DNA of 64,000 bases, from NCBI RefSeq assembly GCF_003075395.1, contig NZ_QDFV01000005.1:248001-312000 (forward strand), in the 5' to 3' direction. Numbering within the stretch: position 1 is the stretch's first letter; every line of letters begins with the position of its first letter. This document shows, in pieces, positions 39,239-47,546 of this stretch. This DNA is from Microbacterium sp. TPD7012. Its GTDB lineage: Bacteria; Actinomycetota; Actinomycetes; Actinomycetales; Microbacteriaceae. The translations under genes were made by a program, and so were the position numbers. The notes below the pieces were generated by a model, which worked only from the letters and a program-made list of their open reading frames with translations, did not search any database and was not told the origin of the DNA.

Positions 39239-39925
39239 ATGCCACAGCCGACGAAGCTGCCGCCGGGACAGCGCGCCGTCATCGGCTTTCCCCGGTTCGG
39301 CATCGACCTGCATTCGCCTCCTCCGGTGACGGCATCCGAGATCGACATCGAGATCACCGGCGCTGTGACGGGAGCAGCCGCCGTCTCCGATGCCACCCTC
39401 GGATCGCTGCCTCGCGCATCGATCGACGCCGACTTCCACTGCGTCGCGGGCTGGTCCGCGACGGGCCTGAGGTGGGAGGGATGGCGCTTCGAAGACGTGC
39501 TGAACCAGCTCATCCTTCCGCAGGCCGCCGACGGCGGACGCATCGCCTTCCTCGTCTTCGTCGGAGCGGACGGGTACCGCTCCATCGTGCGGCGGGAGGA
39601 TGCCGTCGGCGCGAACGTGCTCCTCGCCGATCGGCTCGACGGTGAGCCGCTCGCACCGGAGCACGGCGCCCCCGTCCGACTGGTCAGCCCCGACCAGTAC
39701 GGGTACATCAACACGAAGCACCTGACACGCATCGAACTGCATGTCGACGAACCCGAAGCAGTCTTCCACCCGCGGCGGAGCGTGCAGCGTGCGCTTCGGG
39801 CGGTCCACCCGCATGACAGGGCTCGCGTCTGGCAGGAGGAGCGGCATCGCCACCTTCCGTCGTGGCTCACCCGACCGCTGTACCGCCTCGTGGCGCGGCT
39901 TCCTGCTCCGCGTGCCGAACGCTAG
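39239..39925 (+). CDS. molybdopterin-binding-fold oxidoreductase-like protein
   Basis: 228 residues. The C-V-x-G-W-S motif FHCVAGWSATGLRWEG (Cys68) is the Mo-coordinating cysteine region of sulfite oxidase-fold (MsrP/YedY-like) proteins, and RLVSPDQYGYINTKHLTRIE is another family feature. There is no twin-arginine signal, so it would be cytoplasmic, and the fold is short compared with complete enzymes. The redox role is unproven. It follows FUSC by 51 bases and ends 18 bases from the convergent ArsR gene. Confidence 0.75.
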   Translation: MPQPTKLPPGQRAVIGFPRFGIDLHSPPPVTASEIDIEITGAVTGAAAVSDATLGSLPRASIDADFHCVAGWSATGLRWEGWRFEDVLNQLILPQAADGGRIAFLVFVGADGYRSIVRREDAVGANVLLADRLDGEPLAPEHGAPVRLVSPDQYGYINTKHLTRIELHVDEPEAVFHPRRSVQRALRAVHPHDRARVWQEERHRHLPSWLTRPLYRLVARLPAPRAER

Positions 39926-39943
39926 GGAGGCAGCGAGCGGCCG

Positions 39944-40534
39944 CTAGATCGTGTCGTCTGCCGCGATCAGGTCCATCTGCCAGAACCGCCCGTCCGGATC
40001 CTCGTCGTCGTGCGCCTCGTCGGCGGCCGACAGGACCTCGTGGATCTTCACCATGACGTCGTCGAACTCAGCCTCGGTGAGTCGGATCGTGCGCTGTGTG
40101 AACGCGGCATGGATCTCGGTCGTCCGGCCGGCGACATACTCGGGCGTCCAGGCGATCACGCGCCGGATCAGTTCCTGATGATCGTCGGCGAGCGCCGCGA
40201 TCACCGCGGTGCCCAGGGCTTCGTCGGCGACGGGGCTCTCCGGGCCGCCGACGTTGAGCGCCCCCTTCCGAGCGGTCCACACCCGGTCGCGGCGGTCGCG
40301 CGCCTTCTCCGGCGCCTCCTCGATGAGGCCGGCATCCGCGAGGGTGCGCAGGTGGAAGCTCACGCTGTTCGCCGGAACAGCGAGCTCGGCCGCGGCATCG
40401 GCCGCGCGGATGAACTCGCGGCGGGCGATCAGTCGCAGGATGCGGCGCCGCAGCGGGTGGGAGTACGCCTTCAGCATCGCCGAGGTCATCCACTGCGGAT
40501 CCTCGTCCGATCCCGTCACCGCATCCGCCGCCAT
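39944..40534 (-). CDS. ArsR-type winged-helix regulator
   Basis: 196 residues. The HTH is 'YSHPLRRRILRLIARREFIR' then AADAAAELAVPANSVSFHLRTLADAGLIEEAP. It lacks a metal-binding Cys cluster. A helical C-terminal domain follows. It is divergent from an MFS transporter with TTGCGCAA palindromes between them, so it likely represses both. The start ATG at 40534 follows the promoter region; the upstream in-frame start is rejected because it would overlap the operator. Confidence 0.85.
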   Translation of the reverse strand: MAADAVTGSDEDPQWMTSAMLKAYSHPLRRRILRLIARREFIRAADAAAELAVPANSVSFHLRTLADAGLIEEAPEKARDRRDRVWTARKGALNVGGPESPVADEALGTAVIAALADDHQELIRRVIAWTPEYVAGRTTEIHAAFTQRTIRLTEAEFDDVMVKIHEVLSAADEAHDDEDPDGRFWQMDLIAADDTI

Positions 40535-40559
40535 GTCCCGATCATACCTGCACCCAAAC

Positions 40560-40602
40560 TTGCGCAATTAAACTTGCGCAAGTGTTCTTGCACATCTATC
40601 CT
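40560..40602 (+). promoter_or_regulatory. divergent operator/promoter of arsR-like and MFS genes
   Basis: Two copies of the palindrome TTGCGCAA (40560-40567 and within CTTGCGCAAG at 40573-40582) are 14 bases apart, with a third half-site TTGCAC at 40588. TATCCT (40597-40602) 6 bases before the ATG is a leaderless -10 for the MFS gene. Repression of both genes by the ArsR-like protein is likely. Confidence 0.7.
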
Positions 40603-40608
40603 CGGATC

Positions 40609-41913
40609 ATGAGCACGACGAGCGCCCCGCACCGCCTCTGGCGCAATCGCCGCTATCTCACGTGGCTCGTGAGCGATACGAGCAAGGGCCTCGCCGCGTC
40701 CCTCTTCGGCTTCGCGATCCCCCTGCTCGCGCTCATCGTGACGAACGACCCCGCGCAGGCCGGCATCATCGGCGGAGCGGGCATGGTCGCCCGGCTCCTC
40801 ATGACCCTCGCCGGCGGCATCCTCGCCGACCGTCACCGCCGCATCGCCCTCATGATCCTCGGGTCGCTGATCGGCATCGTGCTCGCCGGCGGCTTCACGC
40901 TCCTCGCCCTCGGCGATGCGCTCACCTTCGGCTCCCTGCTGGTCATCGACATCCTGCTCGCCGCGCGCAGCGGGCTGTTCGACGTCGCCGGCGAGAGCGC
41001 GATCAAGGAGATCGTGCCGGATGAGGCGATGGGACGCGCGCAGGCCGCGAATCAGGGCCGGGATGCCGCGCTGCAACTGGCCGGCGGCCCGATCGGCGGA
41101 CTCCTGCTCGGCGTCGGCGGGTGGCTGGTCGGGGTCGCGATGACCCTCTGTCACCTGGTCGCCGCCGTCACGGCCTGGATGCTCGGCCGCGAGGCGCGCC
41201 GCGCCGGGATCGTGGATGCCGGAGCCGAGAGCGACACCTCCGCGAGCGCGGACGAGGCGAAGGCGAAACCGAACGCCTGGGCCGAGCTGCGCGAGGGCTT
41301 CGGGTGGCTGATGTCCCGCCCCGACCTCGGCGGCGTGCTGCTCATCATCACGATCATCAACCTCGGATTCAACGCGGCGACCACGGCGGTCATCTACTCC
41401 CTGCAGCAGGAGGGATACCCGGAGATCCTGATCGGCGGGATGACCGCGGCGGTCGGCGCGGCCATGCTCGCCGGCGCTGTCGTCGCCCCGCTGCTCGTGC
41501 CCCGGGTGCGGGCCGGGGTCTTGGCGATCATCGGGCTGTCGTCCGCGGCGGCAGGTTCCGTCGTCCTCTCGATGGTCACCGAACCCTGGGCGATCGTCGT
41601 GGTGCTGGGAGCGGCGGTGCTGATGCTCCCCGCCCTGAACGCCGGGATGATGGGCTACTTCATGGTCGCGACGCCGACCCACCTGCTCGGGCGGGCGAAC
41701 AGCGCCGCCGGCGTGCTCGGCATGGGCGCCCTGCCGCTCGCGCCGCTCATCGCCGGCTTCGGCCTCAGCTGGCTCGGGCGGGAGTGGACGCTCCTCATCT
41801 GCGCAGGGCTCTGCCTCGTCGCGGTCGCCCTCGCCCTGGGCAACCGGGCGCTGCGCGCGCTGCCCGTCGAGTCGCAGTGGGCCGCGCACGCGAAGCAGTA
41901 CGAATCGGCCTGA
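40609..41913 (+). CDS. MFS transporter
   Basis: 434 residues with 12 predicted TMs. Helices 2-3 are joined by the MFS A-motif region 'AGGILADRHRRIALMILGSL'; it has two six-helix halves with a charged loop (about 205-225, 'DTSASADEAKAKPNAWAELR'). It is an exporter of unknown drug or metabolite, paired with an ArsR-type repressor. The ATG at 40609 is leaderless. The GTG at 40582 lies inside the operator and is rejected. Confidence 0.9.
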   Translation: MSTTSAPHRLWRNRRYLTWLVSDTSKGLAASLFGFAIPLLALIVTNDPAQAGIIGGAGMVARLLMTLAGGILADRHRRIALMILGSLIGIVLAGGFTLLALGDALTFGSLLVIDILLAARSGLFDVAGESAIKEIVPDEAMGRAQAANQGRDAALQLAGGPIGGLLLGVGGWLVGVAMTLCHLVAAVTAWMLGREARRAGIVDAGAESDTSASADEAKAKPNAWAELREGFGWLMSRPDLGGVLLIITIINLGFNAATTAVIYSLQQEGYPEILIGGMTAAVGAAMLAGAVVAPLLVPRVRAGVLAIIGLSSAAAGSVVLSMVTEPWAIVVVLGAAVLMLPALNAGMMGYFMVATPTHLLGRANSAAGVLGMGALPLAPLIAGFGLSWLGREWTLLICAGLCLVAVALALGNRALRALPVESQWAAHAKQYESA

Positions 41914-41934
41914 CGGGCCTCGGTCGCGATCCGG

Positions 41935-42153
41935 TCAGAGCGCGCCGGTGAGGGCCGCGATGCCGAGCAGCACCGAGACCAGCGCGAGCACGAGGGCGAT
42001 CGAGATGAGCACGACGTGCACCGTGAGGAACGTCGTCGCCTTGCCGTTCTCGTCGCGCGCACGCGGATCCCTCGCGACCCGCTTGTAGAACTGCGGCCAC
42101 ACGATGGCATTGAAGGCGGCATTGAGGAAGAGCACGATGGCGAGGGGGATCAC
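41935..42153 (-). CDS. SCO4848-like small membrane protein
   Basis: 72 residues with two TMs: 'IPLAIVLFLNAAFNAIVWPQ' then a polar YKRVARDPRARDEN loop, and 'TVHVVLISIALVLALVSVLL'. This closely fits the SCO4848 family, a conserved actinobacterial membrane protein of unknown role. GTG at 42153 is the likely start; GGAGG directly precedes it. It is divergent from the sigma-factor gene, with 81 bases between them. Confidence 0.75.
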   Translation of the reverse strand: MIPLAIVLFLNAAFNAIVWPQFYKRVARDPRARDENGKATTFLTVHVVLISIALVLALVSVLLGIAALTGAL

Positions 42154-42220
42154 TCCTCCACCGTAGCGACGGAATTCTTGGACGCGGACATGTATCAGGA
42201 TGCTCTTGCCGTGCTCCTGG

Positions 42221-42226
42221 TAGGTG
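42221..42226 (+). promoter_or_regulatory. possible leaderless -10 of the sigma-factor gene
   Basis: TAGGTG lies 8 bases before the ATG at 42235, in the same position as in other leaderless genes here. There is no ribosome-binding site. Confidence 0.3.
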
Positions 42227-42234
42227 TGATCACA

Positions 42235-42870
42235 ATGGGCTTCATGATCGACGGTGCACCCGGCGCCGCTCTCGATCCTGCATCGGGCGGCGGCCCTGCA
42301 CGCTGGGAGCGAGCCGCAGACCTGTTCGACGCATGGCGCGAGGGCGACGGTCACGCGATGGACGAGCTCGTGCGTCTGATGACGCCCGTGCTCTGGCACG
42401 TCGTGCGCGCCTACGGGCTCGAGCGCACGCTCGCCGAGGACGCCGTGCAGACCACCTGGCTGCAGCTGGTGCGCGGGCACGGCTCGATCGCGGACCCGCG
42501 GGCGGTGTCGGCCTGGCTCACCACCACGGCGCGACGCGAGGCCTGGAAGGTCGGCAAGGCGCACGGCCGCGTGGACACGACGGATGCCGATGACCTCGAT
42601 GCCCTGCTCCCCGAGCAGGCGTCCGCCGAAGAACACGCGGCCACCGGCGACGAGAACCGCCGGCTCTGGTCGGCGGTGCAGCGCCTTGCGGAACGCTGCC
42701 AGCGGCTGTTGCGCGTGATCGCGTTCGACGACCGGCCCGACTACGCACGGATCGCGGCGGACCTCGGGATGCCGGTCGGCAGCATCGGACCGACTCGCAA
42801 CCGCTGCCTCGCCAAGCTGCGCGCCCTGCTGGACGCACCTCCGACGCCGAAGACGGGAGGACTCCCATGA
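42235..42870 (+). CDS. ECF-like sigma-70 family RNA polymerase sigma factor
   Basis: 211 residues. Region 2 is seen in 'MDELVRLMTPVLWHVVRAYG' and AEDAVQTTWLQLVRGHGSIADPRAVSAWLTTTARREAWKVGK; region 4 has 'YARIAADLGMPVGSIGPTRN' followed by RCLAKLRALL, the HTH that binds -35. It starts the four-gene sigma-small protein-subtilase-CHAT unit, and overlaps the next gene by 4 bases (ATGA). ATG at 42244 is another possible start. It likely transcribes its own operon on stress. There is no classical anti-sigma zinc motif next to it. Confidence 0.85.
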   Translation: MGFMIDGAPGAALDPASGGGPARWERAADLFDAWREGDGHAMDELVRLMTPVLWHVVRAYGLERTLAEDAVQTTWLQLVRGHGSIADPRAVSAWLTTTARREAWKVGKAHGRVDTTDADDLDALLPEQASAEEHAATGDENRRLWSAVQRLAERCQRLLRVIAFDDRPDYARIAADLGMPVGSIGPTRNRCLAKLRALLDAPPTPKTGGLP

Positions 42871-43322
42871 GCGACCACGAGGACGCCGAGGTCTTCGCCC
42901 GCCTGCGCACGCTCTGGCGCGAGGTCGACCCGATGCCCGCCGATCTGATCGACCGCATGGTGGCCGCGGTCGCCGCCGACGGCCTCACGCGGGAGTACGC
43001 GCTCCTCACCCTGGTCGAGGGTGAGCTCGGCGCCGTGCGCGGAGACGCGGATGCCCTCACCCTGCAGTTCAGCGACGGCACCACCAGCATCCTGCTGCAC
43101 GTCACGACGACGGCGACGGGGCGACGGAGGGTCGACGGCTGGGTCGATACGGCCACCGCCGAGATCGTCCTGACCCAGGGGGAGAGGTCGGTGTCGACGT
43201 CACCCGCCGAGACCGGGCGCTTCGTGTTCGACGAGGTGCCGCCCGGTCTCACCCGCGTGCGACTGACGACGGGCGAGGGCGACGCGGCGCGCACGCTGGC
43301 GACCCCGCAGTTCGAGCTGTGA
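42867..43322 (+). CDS. small protein of the sigma-protease unit, possible anti-sigma-like N-terminus
   Basis: 151 residues. The first 70 are helical and acidic (MSDHEDAEVFARLRTLWREV, 'VDPMPADLIDRMVAAVAADG'). The rest is beta-rich, with 'GWVDTATAEIVLTQGERSVS' then TSPAETGRFVFDEVPPGLTRVRLTT, which resembles a carboxypeptidase regulatory-like (CNA/DUF4198-type) beta-sandwich. There is no TM. It may bind the sigma factor or the proteases, but I do not recognise a family with that role. It overlaps the sigma gene by 4 bases. Confidence 0.7.
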   Translation: MSDHEDAEVFARLRTLWREVDPMPADLIDRMVAAVAADGLTREYALLTLVEGELGAVRGDADALTLQFSDGTTSILLHVTTTATGRRRVDGWVDTATAEIVLTQGERSVSTSPAETGRFVFDEVPPGLTRVRLTTGEGDAARTLATPQFEL

Positions 43323-43379
43323 GCACGGGCGCTGCCCGTCGATGACACCGCGGGGCGACCCGCACGGAGAGGATGATCC

Positions 43380-44939
43380 ATGGAGCAGCCCAAGGGATGG
43401 ACCTGGCAGGACCGCGCGGAGGGGTCGGTGCGTCGCGGCACGGCCCTCGACCCGAGCCTCGAGCCCGTCGACGGCATCCGCGCGTTCCCCACCGCCTATC
43501 TGCCGCAGCGGCTGCTGATCACGCGGACCGATGACGATCAGGAGGCGTACGACCAGGAGGTGCGCACGCTCCGCGATGCCGCCGACACGTTCGGCTGGCA
43601 GCTCGAGATCGAATCCGAGGCGCGGAGGACCGTCGATCTCGTCCCCGGTGTACCCGGATTCCGGCGCGCGTACCTGACGACACCCGACGAGCCGAGCCGC
43701 GGTGAATCGCCCGTCGCACCCGACGCCTGGCGGGTGCTGCAGCGCGCGCGACGCATGTCGCGCTCGACGATGCCGCGCACGAGCCTCGAGCACGTGCTGT
43801 CGATCGACCCGGTCGGGCTCAACCCCTTCACGCGCACCAACCCGTTCACGCGGACGAACCCGTTCACGCGCACCAACCCGATCCGCGGCGCCGGAGCGGG
43901 CGGCAGCGACGACTACCTCGAACCCGGTCGCGGCGCACGGCAGCCGGTCAGCTGGCTGGGACCGGCTCCGCAGCGCGGGCCCGACCCGAAGCGCGGTCGG
44001 CGACCGGTCGTCGCGGTGCTCGACACCGGCTGCGGTGAGCACGCCTGGCTGCCCGCCGACATCGTCACCCGTCAGGTCGAGCTCGACGGCGTGCCCGTCG
44101 GCCTGACCGATGACGCCGATCCGGAGCGCTACCCCGATCTGTACGGTCAGCTCGACGGCGAGATCGATGCCGTCTCGGGTCACGGCACGTTCATCGCGGG
44201 CATCGTTCGGCAGGCGGCGCCGGATGCCGACATCCTCTCGGTGCGCGTCGCCGGAGCCCTCGGCGTGATCGATGAGAGCGCCCTGCTGATCGCCGTCTCC
44301 CAGGTCGTCGAGCTGCTGCGCCGGCATCGCGCGGATCCGAGCACGGGCTTCCCGATCGACGTGCTCAACCTCTCGCTCGGGTACTACCACGAGACCCCGA
44401 CCGACGGACTCTTCAGCATGACGCTGTACGCGCTGCTGGCGACAGCCCGCGCGCTCGGCTGCGTGGTCGTGTGCTCGGCGGGCAACGACGCGATCGACCG
44501 TCCGTCGTTCCCCGCGTCCCTCTGGCCGTGGCCCGGATCCGACAACGGCATCCGTCCCGACGACGCGGCGCCGCACGTCTCGGTCGGCGCGCTCAACCCG
44601 TCGGCGCAGTCGGTCGCCCTGTTCTCCAACGTCGGCCCGTGGGTGCAGACCTATGCCCCGGGGGCGTCCGTGGTGAGCACGTCCCCCGCCTTCGTCGGCG
44701 GCGAACAGGCGACCTCGAGGGCCGACCTCGACGGTCTCCGCCGCGAGACTCTCGATCCGGACGACTACCGCGGGGGCTTCGCGGTGTGGAGCGGCACCTC
44801 GTTCGCCGCCCCGTACGTCGCCGGGCGCATCGCAGCACAGCTCGGCACCGTGCCCGTCGAAGGAGTGAAGACGGATGCCGCCGCCGCGGCCGTGGCGGCC
44901 GTGCTCAAGAGCCTCCCCGCCCCGGTCGATCGGGACTGA
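43380..44939 (+). CDS. S8 family serine peptidase (subtilase) with NPFTRT repeats
   Basis: 519 residues. The subtilase triad is Asp215 (AVLDTGCGEH), His268 (VSGHGTFIAG) and Ser474 (WSGTSFAAPYVAGR), with the oxyanion Asn in VVCSAGND. There is no signal peptide, so it is cytoplasmic unless exported otherwise. Before the catalytic domain, residues ~148-165 are NPFTRTNPFTRTNPFTRT, followed by NPIRG: three exact copies of a hexapeptide. An approximately 147-residue N-terminal region precedes it and may be a propeptide or partner-binding domain. AGGATG precedes the ATG by a few bases. It lies between the sigma unit and the CHAT gene. Confidence 0.88.
   Translation: MEQPKGWTWQDRAEGSVRRGTALDPSLEPVDGIRAFPTAYLPQRLLITRTDDDQEAYDQEVRTLRDAADTFGWQLEIESEARRTVDLVPGVPGFRRAYLTTPDEPSRGESPVAPDAWRVLQRARRMSRSTMPRTSLEHVLSIDPVGLNPFTRTNPFTRTNPFTRTNPIRGAGAGGSDDYLEPGRGARQPVSWLGPAPQRGPDPKRGRRPVVAVLDTGCGEHAWLPADIVTRQVELDGVPVGLTDDADPERYPDLYGQLDGEIDAVSGHGTFIAGIVRQAAPDADILSVRVAGALGVIDESALLIAVSQVVELLRRHRADPSTGFPIDVLNLSLGYYHETPTDGLFSMTLYALLATARALGCVVVCSAGNDAIDRPSFPASLWPWPGSDNGIRPDDAAPHVSVGALNPSAQSVALFSNVGPWVQTYAPGASVVSTSPAFVGGEQATSRADLDGLRRETLDPDDYRGGFAVWSGTSFAAPYVAGRIAAQLGTVPVEGVKTDAAAAAVAAVLKSLPAPVDRD
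43821..43874 (+). repeat. 18-bp tandem repeat encoding NPFTRT x3
   Basis: Three copies of AACCCSTTCACGCGSACS (43821-43838, 43839-43856, 43857-43874), then a partial AACCCGATC. They are in the S8 peptidase coding frame. Third-position differences show the repeats are maintained at the protein level. Confidence 0.85.
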
Positions 44940-45020
44940 CGCCGCGGCATCCGCTCGGCGTGGGGTACGCAGGGCGCCCGCGCTCTTCCGCCGAACCTCG
45001 GCGCACGGCATCCTGGACGG

Positions 45021-47546
45021 ATGCCCCTGTCCGCGAGCGAGCTGCACCGGCGCGGCGTCGAAGCGGCGAACGCCCGACGTTTCACGCAGGCGCGGCGTGC
45101 GCTCGACGCGGCCTCCGCGCGCACGGACGACCCCGATCTGCGGGCCCGGATCGACGGGACGATCGCGTACGTGCTCGGCCAGACCGGTGAGCCGGCCGCG
45201 GCCGAGCAGCTGTGTCGCGCGGCGCTCGCCCGCCCGGGCCTGACCACCGGGACGATCACGGTGCTCAGCGGTCAGCTCGGCACCCTCCTCTCGCACGCCG
45301 GTCGGCTGGAAGAGGCCGAGACGACGCTCACGCAGGCGATCGACGCACTCACGGCCGTCGGCGCCGAGACGATCGAGCTCGCCAACTGCCTGATGAACCG
45401 CTCTGTGGTCCGGATGCAGCGGCACGAGCTCGACGCGTGCACCGCCGACCTCCGACGCGCGGTCGCCGTGTACGAAGCCGCCGATGCGGCGGAGCCCCTC
45501 GCCGAAGCGCGACACAACCTCGGCTATGCGGCCCTGCTCGGCGGAGACCTCGTCACCGCGCTGACCCTCATGACACGCTCCCGTCCGACCCTCGCTGCGA
45601 CCAGCGATCTCGCCGCGGCGATCAGCGACCTCGACCGCGCCGAGGTGCTCCGAGACGCCGGCCTCACGACCGAGGCCGAGACGCTGCTCGCGCAGGTCGC
45701 CCGCGAGTTCGGGGCGCAGCGCATGCGCCAGGCGCGCGGAGAGGCGGAGTTCCATCGCGCGCGGTCGCTCCTGCGCCACGATCCGGCCGCCGCGGAGCGG
45801 GCCGCGCACACGGCCCTGCGACGCTTCACGGCGCTGGACAACCACGCGTGGGCCGCGCGCGCCGAGGCCGTGCGGCTCGAGGCGCAGCAGCGGGCACGGC
45901 CCCGGAAGCCTCCCGGCGCCGCGGAGTTCGTGCGCGTCGCGAAGACGCTGGAGCGCAGCGGATTCCGCACCGAGGCTGCAGGACTCCGACTCAGCGCGCG
46001 ACGGGACGGAACAGGACGGATGCCGCGGGTCGACCCCGCGGCACCGACCCCCCTGCGCCTGCACGCCCACGAGGTGCGGGCGGCTCGGGCCGCCGCAGCG
46101 GGACGCGACCGGGATGCGCTCCGTGCCGCGGCCGAGGGTCTCGACCTGCTCACGGCATGGCAGCGGTCGTTCGGCGCGCTCGACCTGCAGGCATCGATCG
46201 CGATGCACGGGAGCGACCTGATGTTCGCGGGGCTCTCCGCCGCCGCACGCCTCGGCGATCCAGCGGTGCTGTTCGAGTGGTCGGAGCGGGCGCGGCACCT
46301 CAGCCAGCAGGTCGCGCCGGTGCGCCCGCCGCACGAGGAGGACCTCGCGGTCGACCTCGCGGAACTGCGGATGCTGCGCGCCGAGCTCGCCGGCCAGGAC
46401 TGGACGACCGACGCCCGAGTGCGGAGTCTGCGCGATCGCGTGCGCGAGCGGCAATGGGCGACGACGCGGTCCGGCGGCACCCGCGACCGGCTCGGGCTGG
46501 CCGAGGCGACGGCCTCGCTCTCCGGCGACACCGCCGTGCTCTCGTACGTGTTCACGGGCACCGATCTGCTCGCCGTCGTGGTGACGGCGTCCGGGGCGAC
46601 GGTCGTCGGCCTCTCCTGGCCGCGCGTACGCGCCGCGCTCGACGGGCTGCGCGCCGACCTCGACATGGCCGCACTCACGCGCGGCGGCGTGATGGGTCCG
46701 GTGACCGAACGGGCGCTCGCGGCACGGCTGCGGCTGCTCGACGCCGAGCTCCTCGCCCCCGCGCGCGGTGCCGCCGTGGACGCCGACAAGCTCGTGATCA
46801 CGGTACCCGGCGCGCTGGGCGGCGTGCCCTGGGCGATGCTGCCCGGCATGGTCGGCGTCGCCTTCACGCTGGCGACGTCGGTGTCACGCTGGCGGGCCGT
46901 TCACGATTCAGTCCGAACTCGCGTCCGACTCCCGGAATCCGCCCCCACGGGCGATGGCGAGCAAGTTCTTGCTGAATTGCGTGCGCTCGGTCGCGGTGCC
47001 CGCTCGGCGCAGGTCGGCTTCGCGGCGGGTCCGCGGGTTCCTCGTGCGGGCGAGGAGGTGCGTCGGGCGGCGGGCGCCTGGCCTGCGGACGCCACGGGGA
47101 TCCTCGAGGGACCCGACGCGACGGTCGCCGCCGTGACAGCCCTCGCCGCCGAGGTCGACCTGCTGCACATCGCCGCCCACGGTCGGCACGCCGTCGACAA
47201 CCCGCTGTTCTCCGGCTTCGAGCTGACCGACGGCACGCTGTTCGGCTACGACGTCGACCTCATCCCCCGCGTGCCGAGCACGGTCATCCTCTCGGCGTGC
47301 GAGCTCGGCCGCTCATCGATCCGGTGGGGCGAGGAAGCCCTCGGGATGACGCGGGTCTGGCTGCACGCGGGGGCGGAGTGCGTGATCGCCGCCCCGGTGG
47401 CCGTGCCCGACGACGTCGCCTGCGAGCTGCTCGGCGCCGTGCATGCCGGGATCGCCGGGGGCGATGCTCCTGCGGTCGCACTGGCCACGGCATCCGACTC
47501 CACCGGCCTGCGAGCGCCGTTCCAATGCCACGGGAACGGATTCTGA
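45021..47546 (+). CDS. TPR-CHAT caspase-like peptidase
   Basis: 841 residues. The first ~300 are TPR-like helical repeats ('AESELHRRGVEAANARRFTQ'-type start, 'QALCRAALARPGLTTGTITV'). The C-terminal CHAT domain has the catalytic dyad His720 in HIAAHGRH and Cys760 in LSACELG, with 'FSGFELTDGTLFGYDVDLIP' between. A middle region (~300-560) is helical. CHAT proteases cleave other proteins; TPR forms are activated by ligand binding to the repeats. The coding sequence contains an 86-bp palindromic repeat (46899-46984, about residues 627-655), in frame, near the start of the CHAT domain. It is the last gene of the sigma-subtilase unit. CATCCT 6 bases before the ATG is a possible leaderless -10. Confidence 0.88.
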   Translation: MPLSASELHRRGVEAANARRFTQARRALDAASARTDDPDLRARIDGTIAYVLGQTGEPAAAEQLCRAALARPGLTTGTITVLSGQLGTLLSHAGRLEEAETTLTQAIDALTAVGAETIELANCLMNRSVVRMQRHELDACTADLRRAVAVYEAADAAEPLAEARHNLGYAALLGGDLVTALTLMTRSRPTLAATSDLAAAISDLDRAEVLRDAGLTTEAETLLAQVAREFGAQRMRQARGEAEFHRARSLLRHDPAAAERAAHTALRRFTALDNHAWAARAEAVRLEAQQRARPRKPPGAAEFVRVAKTLERSGFRTEAAGLRLSARRDGTGRMPRVDPAAPTPLRLHAHEVRAARAAAAGRDRDALRAAAEGLDLLTAWQRSFGALDLQASIAMHGSDLMFAGLSAAARLGDPAVLFEWSERARHLSQQVAPVRPPHEEDLAVDLAELRMLRAELAGQDWTTDARVRSLRDRVRERQWATTRSGGTRDRLGLAEATASLSGDTAVLSYVFTGTDLLAVVVTASGATVVGLSWPRVRAALDGLRADLDMAALTRGGVMGPVTERALAARLRLLDAELLAPARGAAVDADKLVITVPGALGGVPWAMLPGMVGVAFTLATSVSRWRAVHDSVRTRVRLPESAPTGDGEQVLAELRALGRGARSAQVGFAAGPRVPRAGEEVRRAAGAWPADATGILEGPDATVAAVTALAAEVDLLHIAAHGRHAVDNPLFSGFELTDGTLFGYDVDLIPRVPSTVILSACELGRSSIRWGEEALGMTRVWLHAGAECVIAAPVAVPDDVACELLGAVHAGIAGGDAPAVALATASDSTGLRAPFQCHGNGF
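46899..46984. repeat. 86-bp palindromic repeat, copy 2 (in CHAT gene)
   Basis: GTTCACGATTCAGTCCGAAC (46899-46918) pairs with GTTCTTGCTGAATTGCGTGC (46965-46984). The right arm is close to the right arm GTTCTTGCTGAGTTGTGCAC of the copy at 28461-28546, and the length is the same 86 bases. It stays in frame in the CHAT coding sequence. Confidence 0.7.

Noticed and set aside
43200..46454. 1084-residue minus-strand ORF
   Set aside because: It is antisense to the S8 and CHAT genes, whose catalytic motifs are clear.
42235..47546. Naming the unit after a specific published conflict system
   Set aside because: The combination resembles CHAT-based systems I know of, but I could not check identity by search, so I describe it without a system name.
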